A stretch of 64,000 nucleotides of DNA from Sepiola atlantica. Lineage: Eukaryota; Mollusca; Cephalopoda; Sepiida; Sepiolidae. The notes beneath the pieces are model-generated. The model was not told where the DNA came from, did no database searches, and saw only the letters and a program-made list of their open reading frames with translations. The translations under genes were made by a program, and so were the position numbers. The stretch spans positions 101,992,083 to 102,056,082 of the forward strand of contig OY744532.1 in assembly GCA_963556195.1 (NCBI GenBank), in the 5' to 3' direction. Shown here in pieces: positions 34,446-46,819 of the stretch (its first letter is position 1; each line of letters opens with the position of its first letter).

Positions 34446-34862
34446 TTAGTTTGTGTACCCGTTTTTATTATGTATTCCGAGGTAAAACCTCGCTATCAAA
34501 TCTCTTATCACTCGTGTGGTATTAAACCCTGGTGATATCATTTTACTTTGCATCATAGAAATGCTGCCTGAATTGTTGTTTTCCTTCTCAACAACAGCAT
34601 AGTCCGACATATTGCATTGTAATAGCTTTTTACGACCTCTCTCTCTATATAGATTTAATTTACCTTTGCTTCTTTGGTATACCTTAGTAAGTGGACTTAA
34701 CTCGTAAAAAATCATACTTAAAATCAATACTATAAAAAATACATTTTTTTTACTGTCACTAATTTGGATGACAAAATTACTTTTACGATAAAGTAAATTC
34801 ACGTTTTCCTTGGATTTATACACAATCTTTTTAACTCGGGAGAAAATATATCTTACAGGCAT
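34446..34862 (-). CDS. hypothetical ORF, 138 codons from ATG, possible single membrane anchor
   Basis: An uninterrupted minus-strand frame from the ATG at 34862 is one of the few in the window that is neither repetitive nor transposon-like. It is basic, begins MPVRYIFSRVKKIVYK, and has one hydrophobic stretch (VFFIVLILSMIFYELSPL) near residue 45, followed by a polar region with NNNSGS and FNTT sequons. That shape would suit the first exon of a type II membrane protein, but I recognise no family. In AT-rich DNA an open frame of this length can occur by chance. No splice donor is obvious at its end. Confidence 0.22.
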   Translation of the reverse strand: MPVRYIFSRVKKIVYKSKENVNLLYRKSNFVIQISDSKKNVFFIVLILSMIFYELSPLTKVYQRSKGKLNLYRERGRKKLLQCNMSDYAVVEKENNNSGSISMMQSKMISPGFNTTRVIRDLIARFYLGIHNKNGYTN

Positions 34863-35664
34863 CACTATATTTTTCACTTCTATCGGTGAGAAAGCTGAGT
34901 TTAAAGTGGGGGCCGCTTTTGCTCACAATCGATCAAAAGCAACAATGCATTGATTTCGAGCATTGGTTGCAACTGTTGTCTATGGAATTTATTTCTTGCT
35001 TGTTGTTTTCCCAACAGCATCACCATGTAAAAATGTAATGTAAATAAACATCTTGCTACTCAACTTCCCACCCAAAATAAATCTAATTTTTTTAGGGTGT
35101 TTTTTTTTTTATTATTCTAGAAAAAATAATTGATATACTGAAATGCATCTCCGTCTTCAACAGTACTCAGATGTTGTAAACATTTGATAACGTAGTGTCA
35201 TATCAGAAAATGGAGATAATCTACGTGAATGACTCTATTTTACTTAATAATTACTTATTTGCATGATATATGCGTTTGTTAGACTCTGTAAAATTAGACA
35301 ATCTACGGTTAGCAACCGTTATTGTTTTTAATAAAGCTGTTACGTGTGGGTTTTAAGCGCTTAGATTTCATATTCCAGCTTTGAAAATATACCTTAGGAC
35401 AGGAAATACTTACACAATAAAGTTTTCTTTCTTATTTTTCAGTTGTAGCCGTAATATCGTAGTTGTTACGTTGACGACGGACACCCATAAACAGGAAAAT
35501 AAACATTGTACTTGCCATTATTTATCAGTGAGAAATATTACTAGCATTATGGAAAGTAAGAATAAAAATAAAAATAAAAGTATAGGGTGCTGGGTGATAC
35601 TAGTAGTTTATTGTGTTCCTCATTTTTTTTTGAGAGCGGTTATGCCAATACACAGGTTATGTTA

Positions 35665-35724
<60 letters not shown>

Positions 35725-37541
35725 GATGGTGTACTTGTTTAGAGAGCATTAACAATATGGTAATATGAATTATTAAAAATAAGAACACCATATCATGCAT
35801 TTTAATTTTATTCACTTATTTAACAAAAAAATTCAATTAAATTTTCGAAGATATACTTCATCATCAGAATTTTAAAAATATATATATTCAAATACTTTTC
35901 TATTTTTCTTTTTTTTAAGAAACACGTTAGATGGATTTAACGGTACGAGTTTGTATTTACACGTCTAAGTCGTAATAGATAATAATAGATAATAATAATA
36001 AAATTAACGATAAGTGAAGTATCGTTAAAGTGATCTATCGTGATGAAGTAAAGCTCAATACGCTGAGTAGAGCAATCAATTTAAAAAGGAAAGATAACGA
36101 TAAAAAACTGCATAAAATAACATAAAATTACATAATATTGATACAAATTTTATCACATCGAATGTTCAGATGCAAGGGGTTACACTAATCCTTAATCCAT
36201 GGATATTCAAAGATAAAACTCTCCTCGTCAGCGGATAAAATTCGGTAATGTGATATATATAATTAATAAATATTACCTGTTCCATTTCGCTTTGAAAATT
36301 GGAGAAGAAATAACAGGAAAGGTTGGGGATAAAGAAATAAATGACCGAGAGGGAGAATTGTAGCAGTATTGAGTAGCCATTGTCGAAGACAACAGGGTGC
36401 GCTTTGGTGCAGATAGCAAAATAGCAAAAGTTTGTAGATAAGGAGAAATATTTTTAGATTAAAAGAAAGTTTTTTTTTTAGTTTTACAGGGTTTCAAATA
36501 AAAGGCAGAGGGTTCAAAAATATCTCACTTGGTCCGTAGGGATTCGTGCCTCCGTTTTGTGTATAATTCCGTAGAATTACAAGTAACAGTCCGTGGAGTA
36601 ATATTGTAAGTATCCAATTCGGCGGATCCGAAGCGAAGATTATCTGTTAAAAGACGCTATGTAGCTAGGTTCATATCTGCCCTAAAACACCTGGCCTCCG
36701 GGCAGTGAGATGTTTCAAAAGTTGGCATATATTAGCTTAAATATTCGGCTTTTGGTAGGGAACTTAGCCGATTAAATTGAACAGAACTGGATCCGACGAA
36801 AGCAGTTGGAATTATACCTACAGCTAATGTCTTAATGGTGTGTGTGAAGGAGTGGTGTAGGCTTCGGGAAGTGGTGGGGTTGCGGCTGGTAAAGTCTATA
36901 AATTGAAGTTTTACTTTGAATTGTCAGCTAAAGCCGTGTAATGGAGAAGGGAGTATTGGGTGTGTCTGTATTGTGGGGGAATTCAGTTGCTTATATTTTT
37001 AGGTGAAATAATAGTTTTCTGGGTGCGGGGGGTTGGGGGGCAGATAAAATATTGTCAATGGGATTTATAGATAACGCCAATTGATAATAATATTAAAAGA
37101 AGGAATGTTACAAGAGTATAGGTTCATTTTCATCAAAATAACAAAAATACTAAAATAAAAATAAAATAAAAAATAAAAAAATACATTTTTTCTGTTTTCT
37201 TTTTATTTTCATTTTTTTATTTTTATTATTTTAATTTGATTCTTAACTGCCCCAACGACGTGACTTTCTAAATTTAAATTTTAAATTTATTTTCTTTTTT
37301 CTCTTTTCTAAATATGATCTAAGGTTAAGATCGGATTCTAACTCTGGCTGATGAGATCTCAATTTACAATAACTGTTGATCGATAACATCGACATGCCAG
37401 TGTCGCAGATTTTGTACATGTCTGTGTAAATAAAACTATCATATATAAAGCTCTATTTTGATATTGAGCACTTTTTATAAACCCGGTTAAAATTCTCTGG
37501 ATTACCACCCTGTGGATATTTTTCACCTGGATTATTACCAT

Positions 37542-37543
<2 letters not shown>
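34863..37543. other. no gene; TA array at 35667-35720; unassigned GC-richer block at 36150-37050
   Basis: Apart from the TA array I see A-rich and AT-rich sequence. The 36150-37050 block has more even composition and could be a decayed element, but no protein motif, terminal repeat or tRNA-like box stood out. Confidence 0.35.

Positions 37544-37610
<67 letters not shown>
37544..37610. repeat. (TA)n microsatellite
   Basis: About 66 bp of uninterrupted TA. Confidence 0.95.
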
Positions 37611-37613
<3 letters not shown>

Positions 37614-39190
37614 TGCAAGTAAGATGCCAATTTTGAACGCTTTATAATAGTTTCTACTTCGCTTGATACGCGGTTCAACGCACAATTGTACACTGTAATT
37701 TATATTTGTAAACAAATTCTACATTTTCTTTCTCTCACAATTTAATTCCTGCTCTTATTACTCATCCTCTTTCTGTTCACCATCCCATCCTCCTACCATT
37801 ACTACCAATAATACGAATAATTGCGGTTCCTGTGCTAGCGTCGTTGACCATACAGATTCATTATCCTTAAACTATCGCTCGCTCACTCCCCCAAAGTATT
37901 CTCCCTCCATTATTTCCTGCTCAGTCGGATCCTCGTGGCCCGTAAGTGAAACGATGCCCCACCACCATCATACCTCTGCTGATTAAAATGGACGCCTTCA
38001 TCTCCATTATACGGTTAATTATGTGTCCCATGGCTCTCATTACTATTCTCGGTTATTATCCCTTTCAATTTTCTCCGATCCGACCCCACAGCCAGACCCT
38101 CGCCTGCCATTTGCCTCATAATCACTGCCCCCGCATTTCGATCGCACAAGCGCCCTAGTCTTATTCGGCGTACACATCACTTGCCTTGCTTATCGTAAAT
38201 CATTTCCGTACAGATATACGTTCTTGTCTAGTAGCCGACATCAGGGACACGTGTCTATTTACTTGCCTTCCTCACGAGGGCAGAGTTAGACACACGGTCG
38301 AGTTTTAATGTGGAGAAAATCCAGCTCCATAAAAAGAGGACTCTCGTTTGGGACGAACAAAATTCTTCAGTCTAAAAATTTCTCCATTACTTACGAAGTG
38401 TAGAAAATATCAAGGGTAGTATCAGAACAGATACTACATTTTACTCGTAATTAAGTAAGGACTAGTCAAATGTTAATAAATCTTTTTATTATTAATGTTT
38501 ACGATGTGCGTTTACTTTGGGGTAGGCATTATGTTTAGGGAACTGTACTTTGTTTCTGGAGTCTACGATAACATTACTATATCTACAGAAATGTATATTT
38601 ACTCTGCGATTTCAAAGTCACCATCTGCCCCTGACTAAACATACAGTTTCTTATATTAATGTATTCTAAAACGAGAAAACCAATACTTATAATTAAATTA
38701 TCTTACGATTGATTATTTTATTAGCATAATACCCTCATCGTTTGTATTTAGAACGAAATATATGTAAAATATTGATCTACCAGACCAAGTTAATCTTAAT
38801 ATGTGAACTTCTGGAGAAATTAAATTGCGTCGAAAACAAACCAGTTAAACAGTTGATTACAAGAATAGGTAATATGGCAGTAGACAGAAAAGCAACGGTA
38901 TGAAGACCTAATTCAAATCAATTTAACAGAGAATCTGTCTTTTTTTAATACAAGTAGATTTCGAACATTATCGACCAAGAAAACGCCATAATGTGAAAAC
39001 CGAAAGAACGAATCCAGCCCGCCTATTCTTTCTAAACCACTTTATCTTTTTTATCTGGTATAAATAAAATATATATGACCCCATGAAAAATAACTGACAC
39101 CATTTTACATTGAAAACGTTCAAAAACAGCTAACAAAGTAAGACTTTTTTTGGAAACCTGTGTTGTGTTCTTTGTTAACGATGACAGATT
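37611..39190. other. no gene recognised; C-rich segment 37740-38350; U2-like scrap at 38407-38440
   Basis: The 37740-38350 segment is unusually C/T-rich for this window but has only short frames. On the minus strand 38440-38407 reads TGTAGTATCTGTTCT followed by GATACTA, similar to a conserved part of U2 snRNA. It is too short to be a gene. Confidence 0.3.
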
Positions 39191-39430
39191 TATAACAGAT
39201 GCAGTCATATGCATTTTATGTATTACCAAAAAACGACAGAAAAATTCCCGAGTTCGACAAGGCACATCTGAAGACGGTCGGAGGTTACATCGGCCTAAAC
39301 GTTATGATAAACACATTCAAGATTAGAACAGTAGTCCGAATATACCAAATTCTACAAATTATCAACCCTCATTTAACAAATTCCGAAATATAACAGATGT
39401 AGTCATAGACATTTCATGTATTACCAAAAC
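39191..39430 (+). repeat. repeat family C with terminal direct duplication
   Basis: The family C core (GGTCGGAGGTTACATCGGCC, about 39278-39297) is enclosed by direct repeats of about 40 bp at 39191-39232 and 39389-39429 (ATAACAGATG.AGTCATA, then CATGTATTACCAAAA or TATGTATTACCAAAA). That gives a tandem period of about 198 bp and suggests the family can spread or expand as head-to-tail units. Confidence 0.6.
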
Positions 39431-39454
39431 CTCTACTGCTTCGATAAATCATAC

Positions 39455-39798
39455 TTATTACCTGGCATTTTTGCTAGGAACCCCATAGACTTGTATTGTC
39501 TTGTCCTTCGGGACTTGATTTACGCCGGTCTATGGGATTGTCCTGTGCAGTTCTAGGAGGTCCACCCTTACAGGCTTCGCCTCCCCTTTTTGGGGAGGAG
39601 TAATTTAATTGCTTACTGCTTGAGGCGCCCCTACCAGGGAATGCTGACGGGGCTGCCCAGGCAATTTTTGATGGTCAGAGTGCCCACCTCTCGGGCGCTG
39701 GCTTTTCAACCCCCACTTTCCGACCCGACCTTGGGTCACATCTTACTTGTGGGAGAAGGATAAAACTGGCCTTGTGCCTAACTCCTGGAGAGGAGTAA
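39455..39798 (+). mobile_element. SINE-like element family A, with 11-bp target duplication
   Basis: Full-length-looking copy in plus orientation flanked by ATAAATCATAC at 39444-39454 and 39799-39809. It carries all the family blocks: CCCCATAGACTTG, CCTTCGGGACTTG, CTGTGCAGTTCTAGGAGG, CAGAGTGCCCACCTCTCGGG and CCCACTTTCCGACCCGACC, ending GGAGAGGAGTAAATAAAT. The exact duplication supports target-primed insertion. It has no coding capacity. Confidence 0.85.
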
Positions 39799-39809
39799 AT
39801 AAATCATAC

Positions 39810-40725
39810 ATCTGATTATGATGGCGTCTTTAATTTCTTAGTTTAGTTTGTTTGTTTTATGGCATATCAACCATTTTTGTGTCATTTATGTCGAAAATAC
39901 TTATTGTGAACGCTGTTTTATGTACGTTTCATTGAACACAGGTAACTCAGAAAGTGGTGTGAATGGGTTATATAGAGAGTTATAGAAAGATAGTTATATA
40001 TATATATAGAGAGAAAGTTAGACGAATACTGGGTTAAAGAATTAACGAGAGAATTAGAGAGAGAGAGAGCGATAGAAATAGAGAGAGCGCGAAACTTAGA
40101 CCAAGAGACTAAAATTAGAGAGAGAAAGAGAGGTAGTGAGTGAAAGATAGAAAAAGAAAGAAGGGCAAATATAATTAGTGGAAGACAGAGAGAGAGATAA
40201 TTAGAAATATATACAATAAAAGAGTGAGAGAACGAGAACGAAAGTGACCGTAAAGTTGAACAAAAAATTTGTTGATTGAAAAGAGTTTCAAAAACAAGGA
40301 TCGATGTATTCTTTTAATGAAATAGATGGAAATGCAAGAACACAACAGAGGGAAAGAGAGACAGAGGCAGAGGGAAGATAGCATTTTATGGAAAAGGGAT
40401 AGCAGGATGAGAAAGAAATAGGTAGATATGTTAAAGGAAGGGGGAGTAAAAGAATAGAGAGGATGAAAAAAGAAGTTAACAAGATAGGGTAGACCACCGG
40501 AGCAAGGAAAAGATCAGATAGATAGAAAAAACTGAAAAAGAGATTAAACAAAAAAGTGATGGAGAGAGATTAGAGAAAGAGAGATCAGAGAAAGAGAGAG
40601 TAAGAGAGAGAGAGAGAGAGAGAGTAAGAGGGTATAGTAAGGAAAACGGAGAGAAAATAATTGATTTTTGAAAGGTAAGGCGAGAGATTAAATAACATGA
40701 GATACCAAGTTAATATAGAGTTAAG

Positions 40726-40768
<43 letters not shown>

Positions 40769-41051
40769 ATTAATTATTTATATATATATTAATTCTTTTT
40801 ACCTACATACATACATCGATACTTCATGCTTACGCAATCTTCAGTGCAGGAAGCTAATTATCGACGGTCAAAGGGCGCGAACACTGATCACAAATCGCCA
40901 CTGATTCGCAGTCATAAGAGTTACCAGTTGACAACCAGAAATAAGCTGAGAATTTTGGAGGAATTAAACTTAGTAAATACTAAGTCGGCGAATATTCACA
41001 GCAATCGGCGTAGAGTGATCGACAATAACAACAAATCGCATTGGATCTCGC

Positions 41052-41117
<66 letters not shown>

Positions 41118-41764
41118 TTATTTACACTCCTCCGATTTTTACTGACCCCATCTTCGACCAGAAAATTCTCTCTCATTCCTTAGATTCGATAGAAGTAACT
41201 AACACATACCACGGCCTACTTGAAATATATACACAACATTTTAAACTCAACTCCTTAAAAACTATTTTTATTCGTGGTCCCCGGAAGTATTTCAAAATGG
41301 CCCTAATTCTCAAAATTATAACCTAATAAGAACTTTTTATCTACGGTTGAACTGAACATCATTCTATTAGTTTTACCACATTTTAAACATTGTTAACACA
41401 GTCTCGCCGAACTTTTTTTTCCATCTTTCGTCACCGGACATTTTGTCAACAGACATTCACCAACTGGACAAACCTTATATTTTGATAACCTTTTTATACA
41501 CACACTCTTACTATCCATTATATTATATTGTTTCTTAAATTTTTAAAAAAATTGAATTTTGGCTATTATCCTGCCAACTTATCCAATTATGTTATTGCTC
41601 TGATAATAAGATTTTAATCTTTGAAAATCATGGCTTAAGGAAAAATAAACATGTTTTTATCGAGTACACCTTGCATTGAACACTCGAAGATGGAATAGCT
41701 TTGTCATCCGCACATCTTTATATTTCGTCCTTCATTTATCTTTATATACTTATTTATATATATT
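39810..41764. other. GA-rich tract, TA arrays and unassigned sequence
   Basis: 40010-40640 is an imperfect GA-rich purine tract. TA arrays lie at 40738-40764 and 41056-41116. An open frame at 40826-41326 runs through the TA array and is probably spurious. CTTCATGCTTACGCAATCTT at 40824 resembles the tail of SINE family B. Confidence 0.45.
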
Positions 41765-41908
41765 TATTTTATCTACATACGTAGACGCTTCACCCTTACG
41801 GGAATCGTCAGTGTAGAGAGGAATTATTCACACCGATCGCCGGACTCAAACCCTGGAACACAAGTTATATTTCAAACTCAAATCCCAACGTCTTAGCCAA
41901 CACGGCCC

Positions 41909-41925
<17 letters not shown>
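41765..41925 (-). mobile_element. tRNA-derived SINE-like element (family B)
   Basis: On the minus strand GGCCGTGTTGGCTAAGACGT (A-box region) is followed by GGGATTTGAGTTTGAAATAT and, about 50 bp on, AGGGTTTGAGTCCGG (B-box-like). The order matches the copy at 3548-3692. The 3' part reads GACGATTCCCGTAAGGGTGA. A TA array lies at its 5' side. Confidence 0.6.
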
Positions 41926-41959
<34 letters not shown>

Positions 41960-41962
<3 letters not shown>

Positions 41963-42117
41963 AGCTATGGAAATATATTTATGGCAATTACGCTACACAG
42001 AGGCTCCCGCGTTTCATCCCCGAGGGAATCTTTATCCTGAAGATTTTCCCCAGGAATTAAACGCGGGAGCCTCTGTGTAGCTTAATTGCCATAAATATAT
42101 TTTCATAGCTCACTTAC
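41960..42117. mobile_element. near-complete palindrome / foldback element
   Basis: Arms 41960-42014 and 42059-42117 pair over about 55 bp with about three mismatches (CTACACAGAGGCTCCCGCG / CGCGGGAGCCTCTGTGTAG). The 44-bp centre (CCCCGAGGGAATC / GATTTTCCCCAGG) pairs further. A (TA)n array abuts the left end. It is non-coding, and its transcript would be a long hairpin. Confidence 0.8.
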
Positions 42118-42224
42118 AGACCACTGTTTATGTATGGTGTACAGGTCTCTATTCGATATATAAAACGTGATATCCAGCATTTGGAGAGACAGTTAAAAAC
42201 ACCCTGGCTACTCGAATGGTGCAT

Positions 42225-42570
42225 GTTCTATGGGATTTGCTCTGTAAAAGCCTACTGAATAAACTTAACCTTTTCTCCCTTGAGCGCCGACGATTACGTG
42301 GTAGTCTCATTTCGGCCTACAATCTCCTCAATGGTCATTACGATAAATGTCAGGAGCTATGATTCACAACTGCACCAGAAAGAAGTCTACGCTGATATCA
42401 CAAGAAACTATTTCACCGCCGATTTCGATTGAAGTAGAGGGGGATGGCCTTCTCAATCAGCATCCCTGAACCTTTGAATAGACGTCCAAAAGAGGTCATA
42501 AATGCGCTAAGAACGCAACAATTCAAGAATAATTTGGGCAGGTGCTATGTTACTGTACCTACTTCTGTGT
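42225..42570 (+). pseudogene. CR1/jockey-like LINE C-terminal fragment (second family)
   Basis: Translation from about 42245 contains LNLFSLERRRLRGSLISAYN then LLNGHYD, a hallmark of the C-terminal region of many CR1/jockey-like LINE reverse transcriptases. After a stop follow YHKKLFHRRFRLK and, in the same general register, IPEPLNRRPKEVINALRTQQ and FKNNL, the usual W/LN.LP.EVV.A...FK block. No catalytic domain remains. It differs from the 45186 family. Confidence 0.55.
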
Positions 42571-43036
42571 AAATTTCTACCACCATTTCCCTACATGGCA
42601 ACTGCAGCATGCTTGTTTCATTTTTTTACCATAGTAATTGAATTGAATTATTTTTATTAATAAACGTTAATTTTGGTTGTTTTAATTGTACACTTTCAGT
42701 GATTTCAACAAATGTTTAATTTTACAAAACTAGCTGTTAGTTTATGCTTATTATTTTAGTAATACGTTTATAATAGAGTACTAAATTACCAGCAAGAACA
42801 TCTGCAAAATTGAGTCATGGAAAATTTAGAAATAAGTACTTTTGTTAGAAAGCTAGTATCGCTGGTCGCAGTGTATATTTTCGAAGACAGAGATTAAAAC
42901 ATTGTAAATGTGGAGGAAATGATGAACATAGATTAAAGAGAAAAGTGAGATGAAAGAAATAGAGTTTGAAATAGAGTTTTAAATATAGAGATTAGCTTTA
43001 GAGAGGAAAACAGATTAAACAAAAAAATACACATAA

Positions 43037-43098
<62 letters not shown>

Positions 43099-43850
43099 GG
43101 AGAGACAGAGAGAGGAAGAGAGAGAAAAAAAGTGTAATGAAAAGGGAGCCTTTCGTCTAAGTGGTCTAGGTTTTTGTTTTCAAGTCATGCTGTGGACACT
43201 GATAGCCAAGTAAAATTGCATTGGTTTCATGAATGGGCACCTCAATCGTATCGCTTTGTTATTTTATGGCTTGCAGAACTGGAGATACCATAAAGTATTT
43301 TCTCAGGTTACGAAAACTGAAACCTTACTCAGGATGGAGTTGTTTGCAGTATATTCTCTATTGAAATATTTGGCCATAACACTGAAATCTTACTCACATA
43401 TCAATCAACATTTAGAAAATGCGTGTTGCTATAGTGGTGCAAGTCGTACTATCATAGCTACACACAGAAATATCAATACCAAAAAGGAACATAATTAGAT
43501 AAAAAAAAGTATCGGAATTTTTTAGATGAAGATTGATAACTTGTACTGTTTAAATGTAACTGTCACAACGTTTCGGCCGATGTATCTCCGATATTATTCT
43601 ACACTGTCTTTAATATATGAAAGGGTTCATCCAGTAGCTTCTTTCCAAAAAAACACACACGCTTGTGGAAATCTTCCTGCTTACTATTTTCCTCCTACCT
43701 ATAATCTTGTTTTTTTTTCAAGACTAAAGCCAATAGGCATACCCTGCATTGTCGATAATCGTATTTGTTCTTGTTAGAGCCTTACATCGAGTTGCTTCAT
43801 GCCTGGTCTGTAACGATTCCCATAAAAAAAGATATGTAATCTATATAACA
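42571..43850. other. no gene; TA-GA microsatellite at 43044-43125; family C scrap at 43555-43600
   Basis: A TA tract passes into a GA tract at about 43081. The reverse complement of 43555-43600 contains ATCGGCCGAAACGTTGTGAC, part of repeat family C. The frames at 43229-43498 and 43526-43777 have no motif. Confidence 0.45.
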
Positions 43851-43965
43851 TTGGGACAGTATTCAGAAGCGCATTGGGACAGTATTCAGAAGCGCATTGG
43901 GACAGTATTCAGAAGCGCATTGGGACAGTATTCAGAAGCGCATTGGGACAGTATTCAGAAGCGCT
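43851..43965 (+). repeat. 23-bp minisatellite, five copies
   Basis: TTGGGACAGTATTCAGAAGC plus GCA, repeated five times with no internal differences; only the last unit ends GCTT. Recent expansion is likely. Confidence 0.95.
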
Positions 43966-44164
43966 TCAACTCTCAGAAAACATCTCGTTCGAGTCAAGCA
44001 TCTTACGACAACAGCCGTGATACATAATTTTGTGTATACAAGAAAATGAAACATACCCCAGCTAAAACTTAGGCTACAAAGCCGTAGTACGTTGAGATAT
44101 TGTAACGTTAAGTATGGCTTACCATATACAGAGGGAAAAGGTACACTATCTACCCTCATGGGAC

Positions 44165-44290
44165 CAAGTACATATCCTCGAGTTCGACGAGCCGCATCTT
44201 CAAAGAGTCGGAGGTTACACCGGCCGAAATGCTATGAGAATAACATCCAAGATGAGACCAGTTGTCTGAATTATACAAATAATACCGAAT
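44165..44290 (+). repeat. repeat family C copy
   Basis: CTCGAGTTCGACGAGCCGCA, GAGTCGGAGGTTACACCGG and ACATCCAAGATGAGACCAGT match the family C blocks in order. It ends near a TAATACCGAA stretch. Confidence 0.6.
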
Positions 44291-45185
44291 AAGAGACATT
44301 CGGGAACTGAGGGAACGGTTATGTAAACAATTTTGGATCGGCATTTATTACTCTGTTTATAACTCGGTTGATCTTATTTCTCGTCGTTTCACTAAAAAAA
44401 ACATCAAACAGAGACTGGACTGTATTATTTGGATTATTTAAAATATTGTTCTTGGATGTATTCTAACAACGTGTCAGACAATGTAAACCCCGACCTTCTT
44501 CGATTGCGCATTTTCGAACGTAGGATTCTCCACAACATGCAAAACGGAACCCTCTGTTTAATTTACGATGCTAGATTGTTCTGGCAAGTGAGAAATCAAA
44601 TTAATCAAATAAAAGATCATGGGGTATCTTCTTTTGGAATGTCCAGTTGCGGATTTAAATGCATAAAGAGACCCACACATATTCCTGAAAACTTTATGCA
44701 TAAACATATACATTCATGAAGGATTGACAGAATAATGACTGAAACGTCAAGGTTGTCTACCTCTTACGTTGTTCTATTACACATATTAGAAACATAGACT
44801 TTCTTGTCAGTCAACTTGTAACACCTCCTTTCCTATTGGTCTCTTTTGTCTAACCTGTTTTAGGGATCAGAAGATTGAACGCTGTTGGTGGGGTCTATTT
44901 CCGGCTTGGTTTGTCTTGAAGTGATTCTACCTTCCTCTCGCTGTTTTTTCTCTGGAGCGACTTCCAAAAAATAAAAATCCTGTATGATTAGTGTTGTACG
45001 CTTTCAAAATTTGATGTAATAATAACGAAATTCAAACGTTAAATTTCCTTAAATCACCTCCAATAATTTAATTCATGTTAGGAAAGTATATAACAGGAAG
45101 TAAATAATATTTGACATATCTTGTATCCGAAAGAGCATGAAACAGGCAGTAAATATATGTGACATATCTTGAAGGTATAATGAGT
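44291..45185. other. unassigned; open frame of 96 codons at 44429-44719
   Basis: The frame at 44429-44719 encodes a mixed-composition peptide without a motif I recognise. It lies just downstream of a family C copy and may be part of an unknown element. The rest shows nothing. Confidence 0.25.
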
Positions 45186-46819
45186 AAACAAAAAAAATGC
45201 ATTCAGTCACAGAATCTAGGTACTCGTGATTTCTGGAAAATCTACAATAGAGTAGTGAACAATGGTCAATCAACGATTCCCAAACTTGATAACCGGATCA
45301 TCATCTCATCCAAGGTCAGAGGCATCATAAAACACCTTGACACCTCCAAGGCTTTTGAGCCTGATCTTACACCGGTAATAGTAATAAAGAAATGCTCTTC
45401 TGTACTGGCCCCTGTCCTCTCCAAACTCTACAATAAATGCCTAGCTGAATCTTGCTTCCCCGATAGCTGGAAAATTGCCTCTGTGGTACCAGTCTACAAG
45501 AGGTCTGGGAATAGAACCGATCTTCATAACTACCGCCCAATCAGTCTACTGTCGATCTTTGCTAAAATCTTTGAATCCTTAATCAATCTAGCGATAGTAC
45601 GGCACTTACTTAATGCTAAACTTCTATCTGACCGCCATATGGATTTAGACAAGGACGATCTACTGCAGACATCCTAACGGTCATCTCTGAACGCATGTAT
45701 CATACAATGGACAAGGCAGGTGAGGCTAGTGCAGTAGCGCTTGATATATCAAAGACCTTTGACAAAGGGCTTCTCCTGAAAATACGCTCATACGGTATTA
45801 CTGAAAAATTACTTAATATAATTTGATCCTTTCTAACCAAAAGAAAAATCCAGGTTGCCCTCGATGACCGTTCATCTTAGCAACATGACATAAATGCTGG
45901 TGTACCCCAGGGATCTATCCTTGGACCTTTATTGTTCCTGATCTATATAAACGATCTCCCTGATGACATAGAGTCTGAGATTAGTTCATTTGCTGACGAC
46001 ACCATGTTTTACTCTCGCCATGTTGGCAAAACAGACGCGATCATATCCGAGGCAATGGCTAAATTCTTAGAAAATGACCTCCAGGCTGTAGTGGATTGGG
46101 GTCATAAATGGTTGGTAACATTTAATGCCGCAAAAGCAAAGCTCCTTTCCTTCAATAACTACAAGAAACCACTCCAACCATCGATTGTCGTGACAAATAA
46201 CACCCTACCTGAGAGTTCATCATTCAAACTCCTCGGCCTAACCTTCACAGATAACATGAATTGGAACAAATACATTGAAGACATTGCCAAGGCTTCCGCA
46301 AAGAAGGTTGACTCCTTCTACCGTGTTAGTAAACTGCTCATACCTGACATTATCCTGTATCTCTACAAAGCCACTATCTGCCCATGCATGGAGTATTGTT
46401 GCCACATCTGGGCTGGTGCACCATCTACTATTCTCTCCCTCCTTGAAAAGGTGCAAAAAAGAGTAGCCAACCTAATAGGTCCCTCACTGTTAGCCAAGCT
46501 CCACTCCCTGTTGCATCGCCGCAATGTAGCATTCTTGTGCTTGTTTTACAATTACTTAAATGGATTATGCTTCGATGAATTGGCTACTCTGGTGCCCCCT
46601 CGACGTAAATTCACTAGACCAACTCGACAATCAAATAAATCCCAATCATTCCCTGTGGAGGTCCCTAGATGCCGGAGAGCTTTCTACTCAAATAGCTTAT
46701 TTCCTCGTGCTGCTGACCTCTGGAACTCCCTCCATGTCCGCTGTTTCCCCGACAGTACTGACATGCAGAAATTTAAAACTAATGTAAACAGACATCTCGC
46801 TGCGCAGATCCTAATTTAG
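45186..46819 (+). pseudogene. jockey-like non-LTR retrotransposon reverse transcriptase, inactivated
   Basis: Best-preserved LINE in the window. The first frame reads TRDFWKIYNRVVNNG, then SKVRGIIKHLDTSKAFEPDL and NYRPISLLSIFAKIFE, the classic N-terminal RT blocks. It breaks near 45650. The next block, AVALDISKTFDK, holds the first catalytic aspartate (45742) but is followed directly by GLLLKIRSYGI, apparently lacking four codons. After two stops come GVPQGSILGPLLFLIYINDL and SSFADDTMFYSR (catalytic DD at 45995-46000). An open frame to 46819 carries the C-terminal EYCCHIWAGAP and RRNVAFLCLFYNY blocks. The endonuclease is missing, and sequence between IISS and KVRG also seems lost. Relatives lie at 1665, 10040 and 63055. 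Confidence 0.85.

Noticed and set aside
38405..38440. A U2 snRNA gene
   Set aside because: Only about 22 bp resemble U2. The 5' stem, Sm site and 3' stems are absent.
40826..41326. 166-codon ORF as a host exon
   Set aside because: The middle third is a TA array and the flanks resemble a SINE tail and unassigned repeat; no motif.
43749..44027. 92-codon ORF with a repeated DSIQKRIGTVF-like peptide
   Set aside because: Created by the five-copy 23-bp minisatellite.
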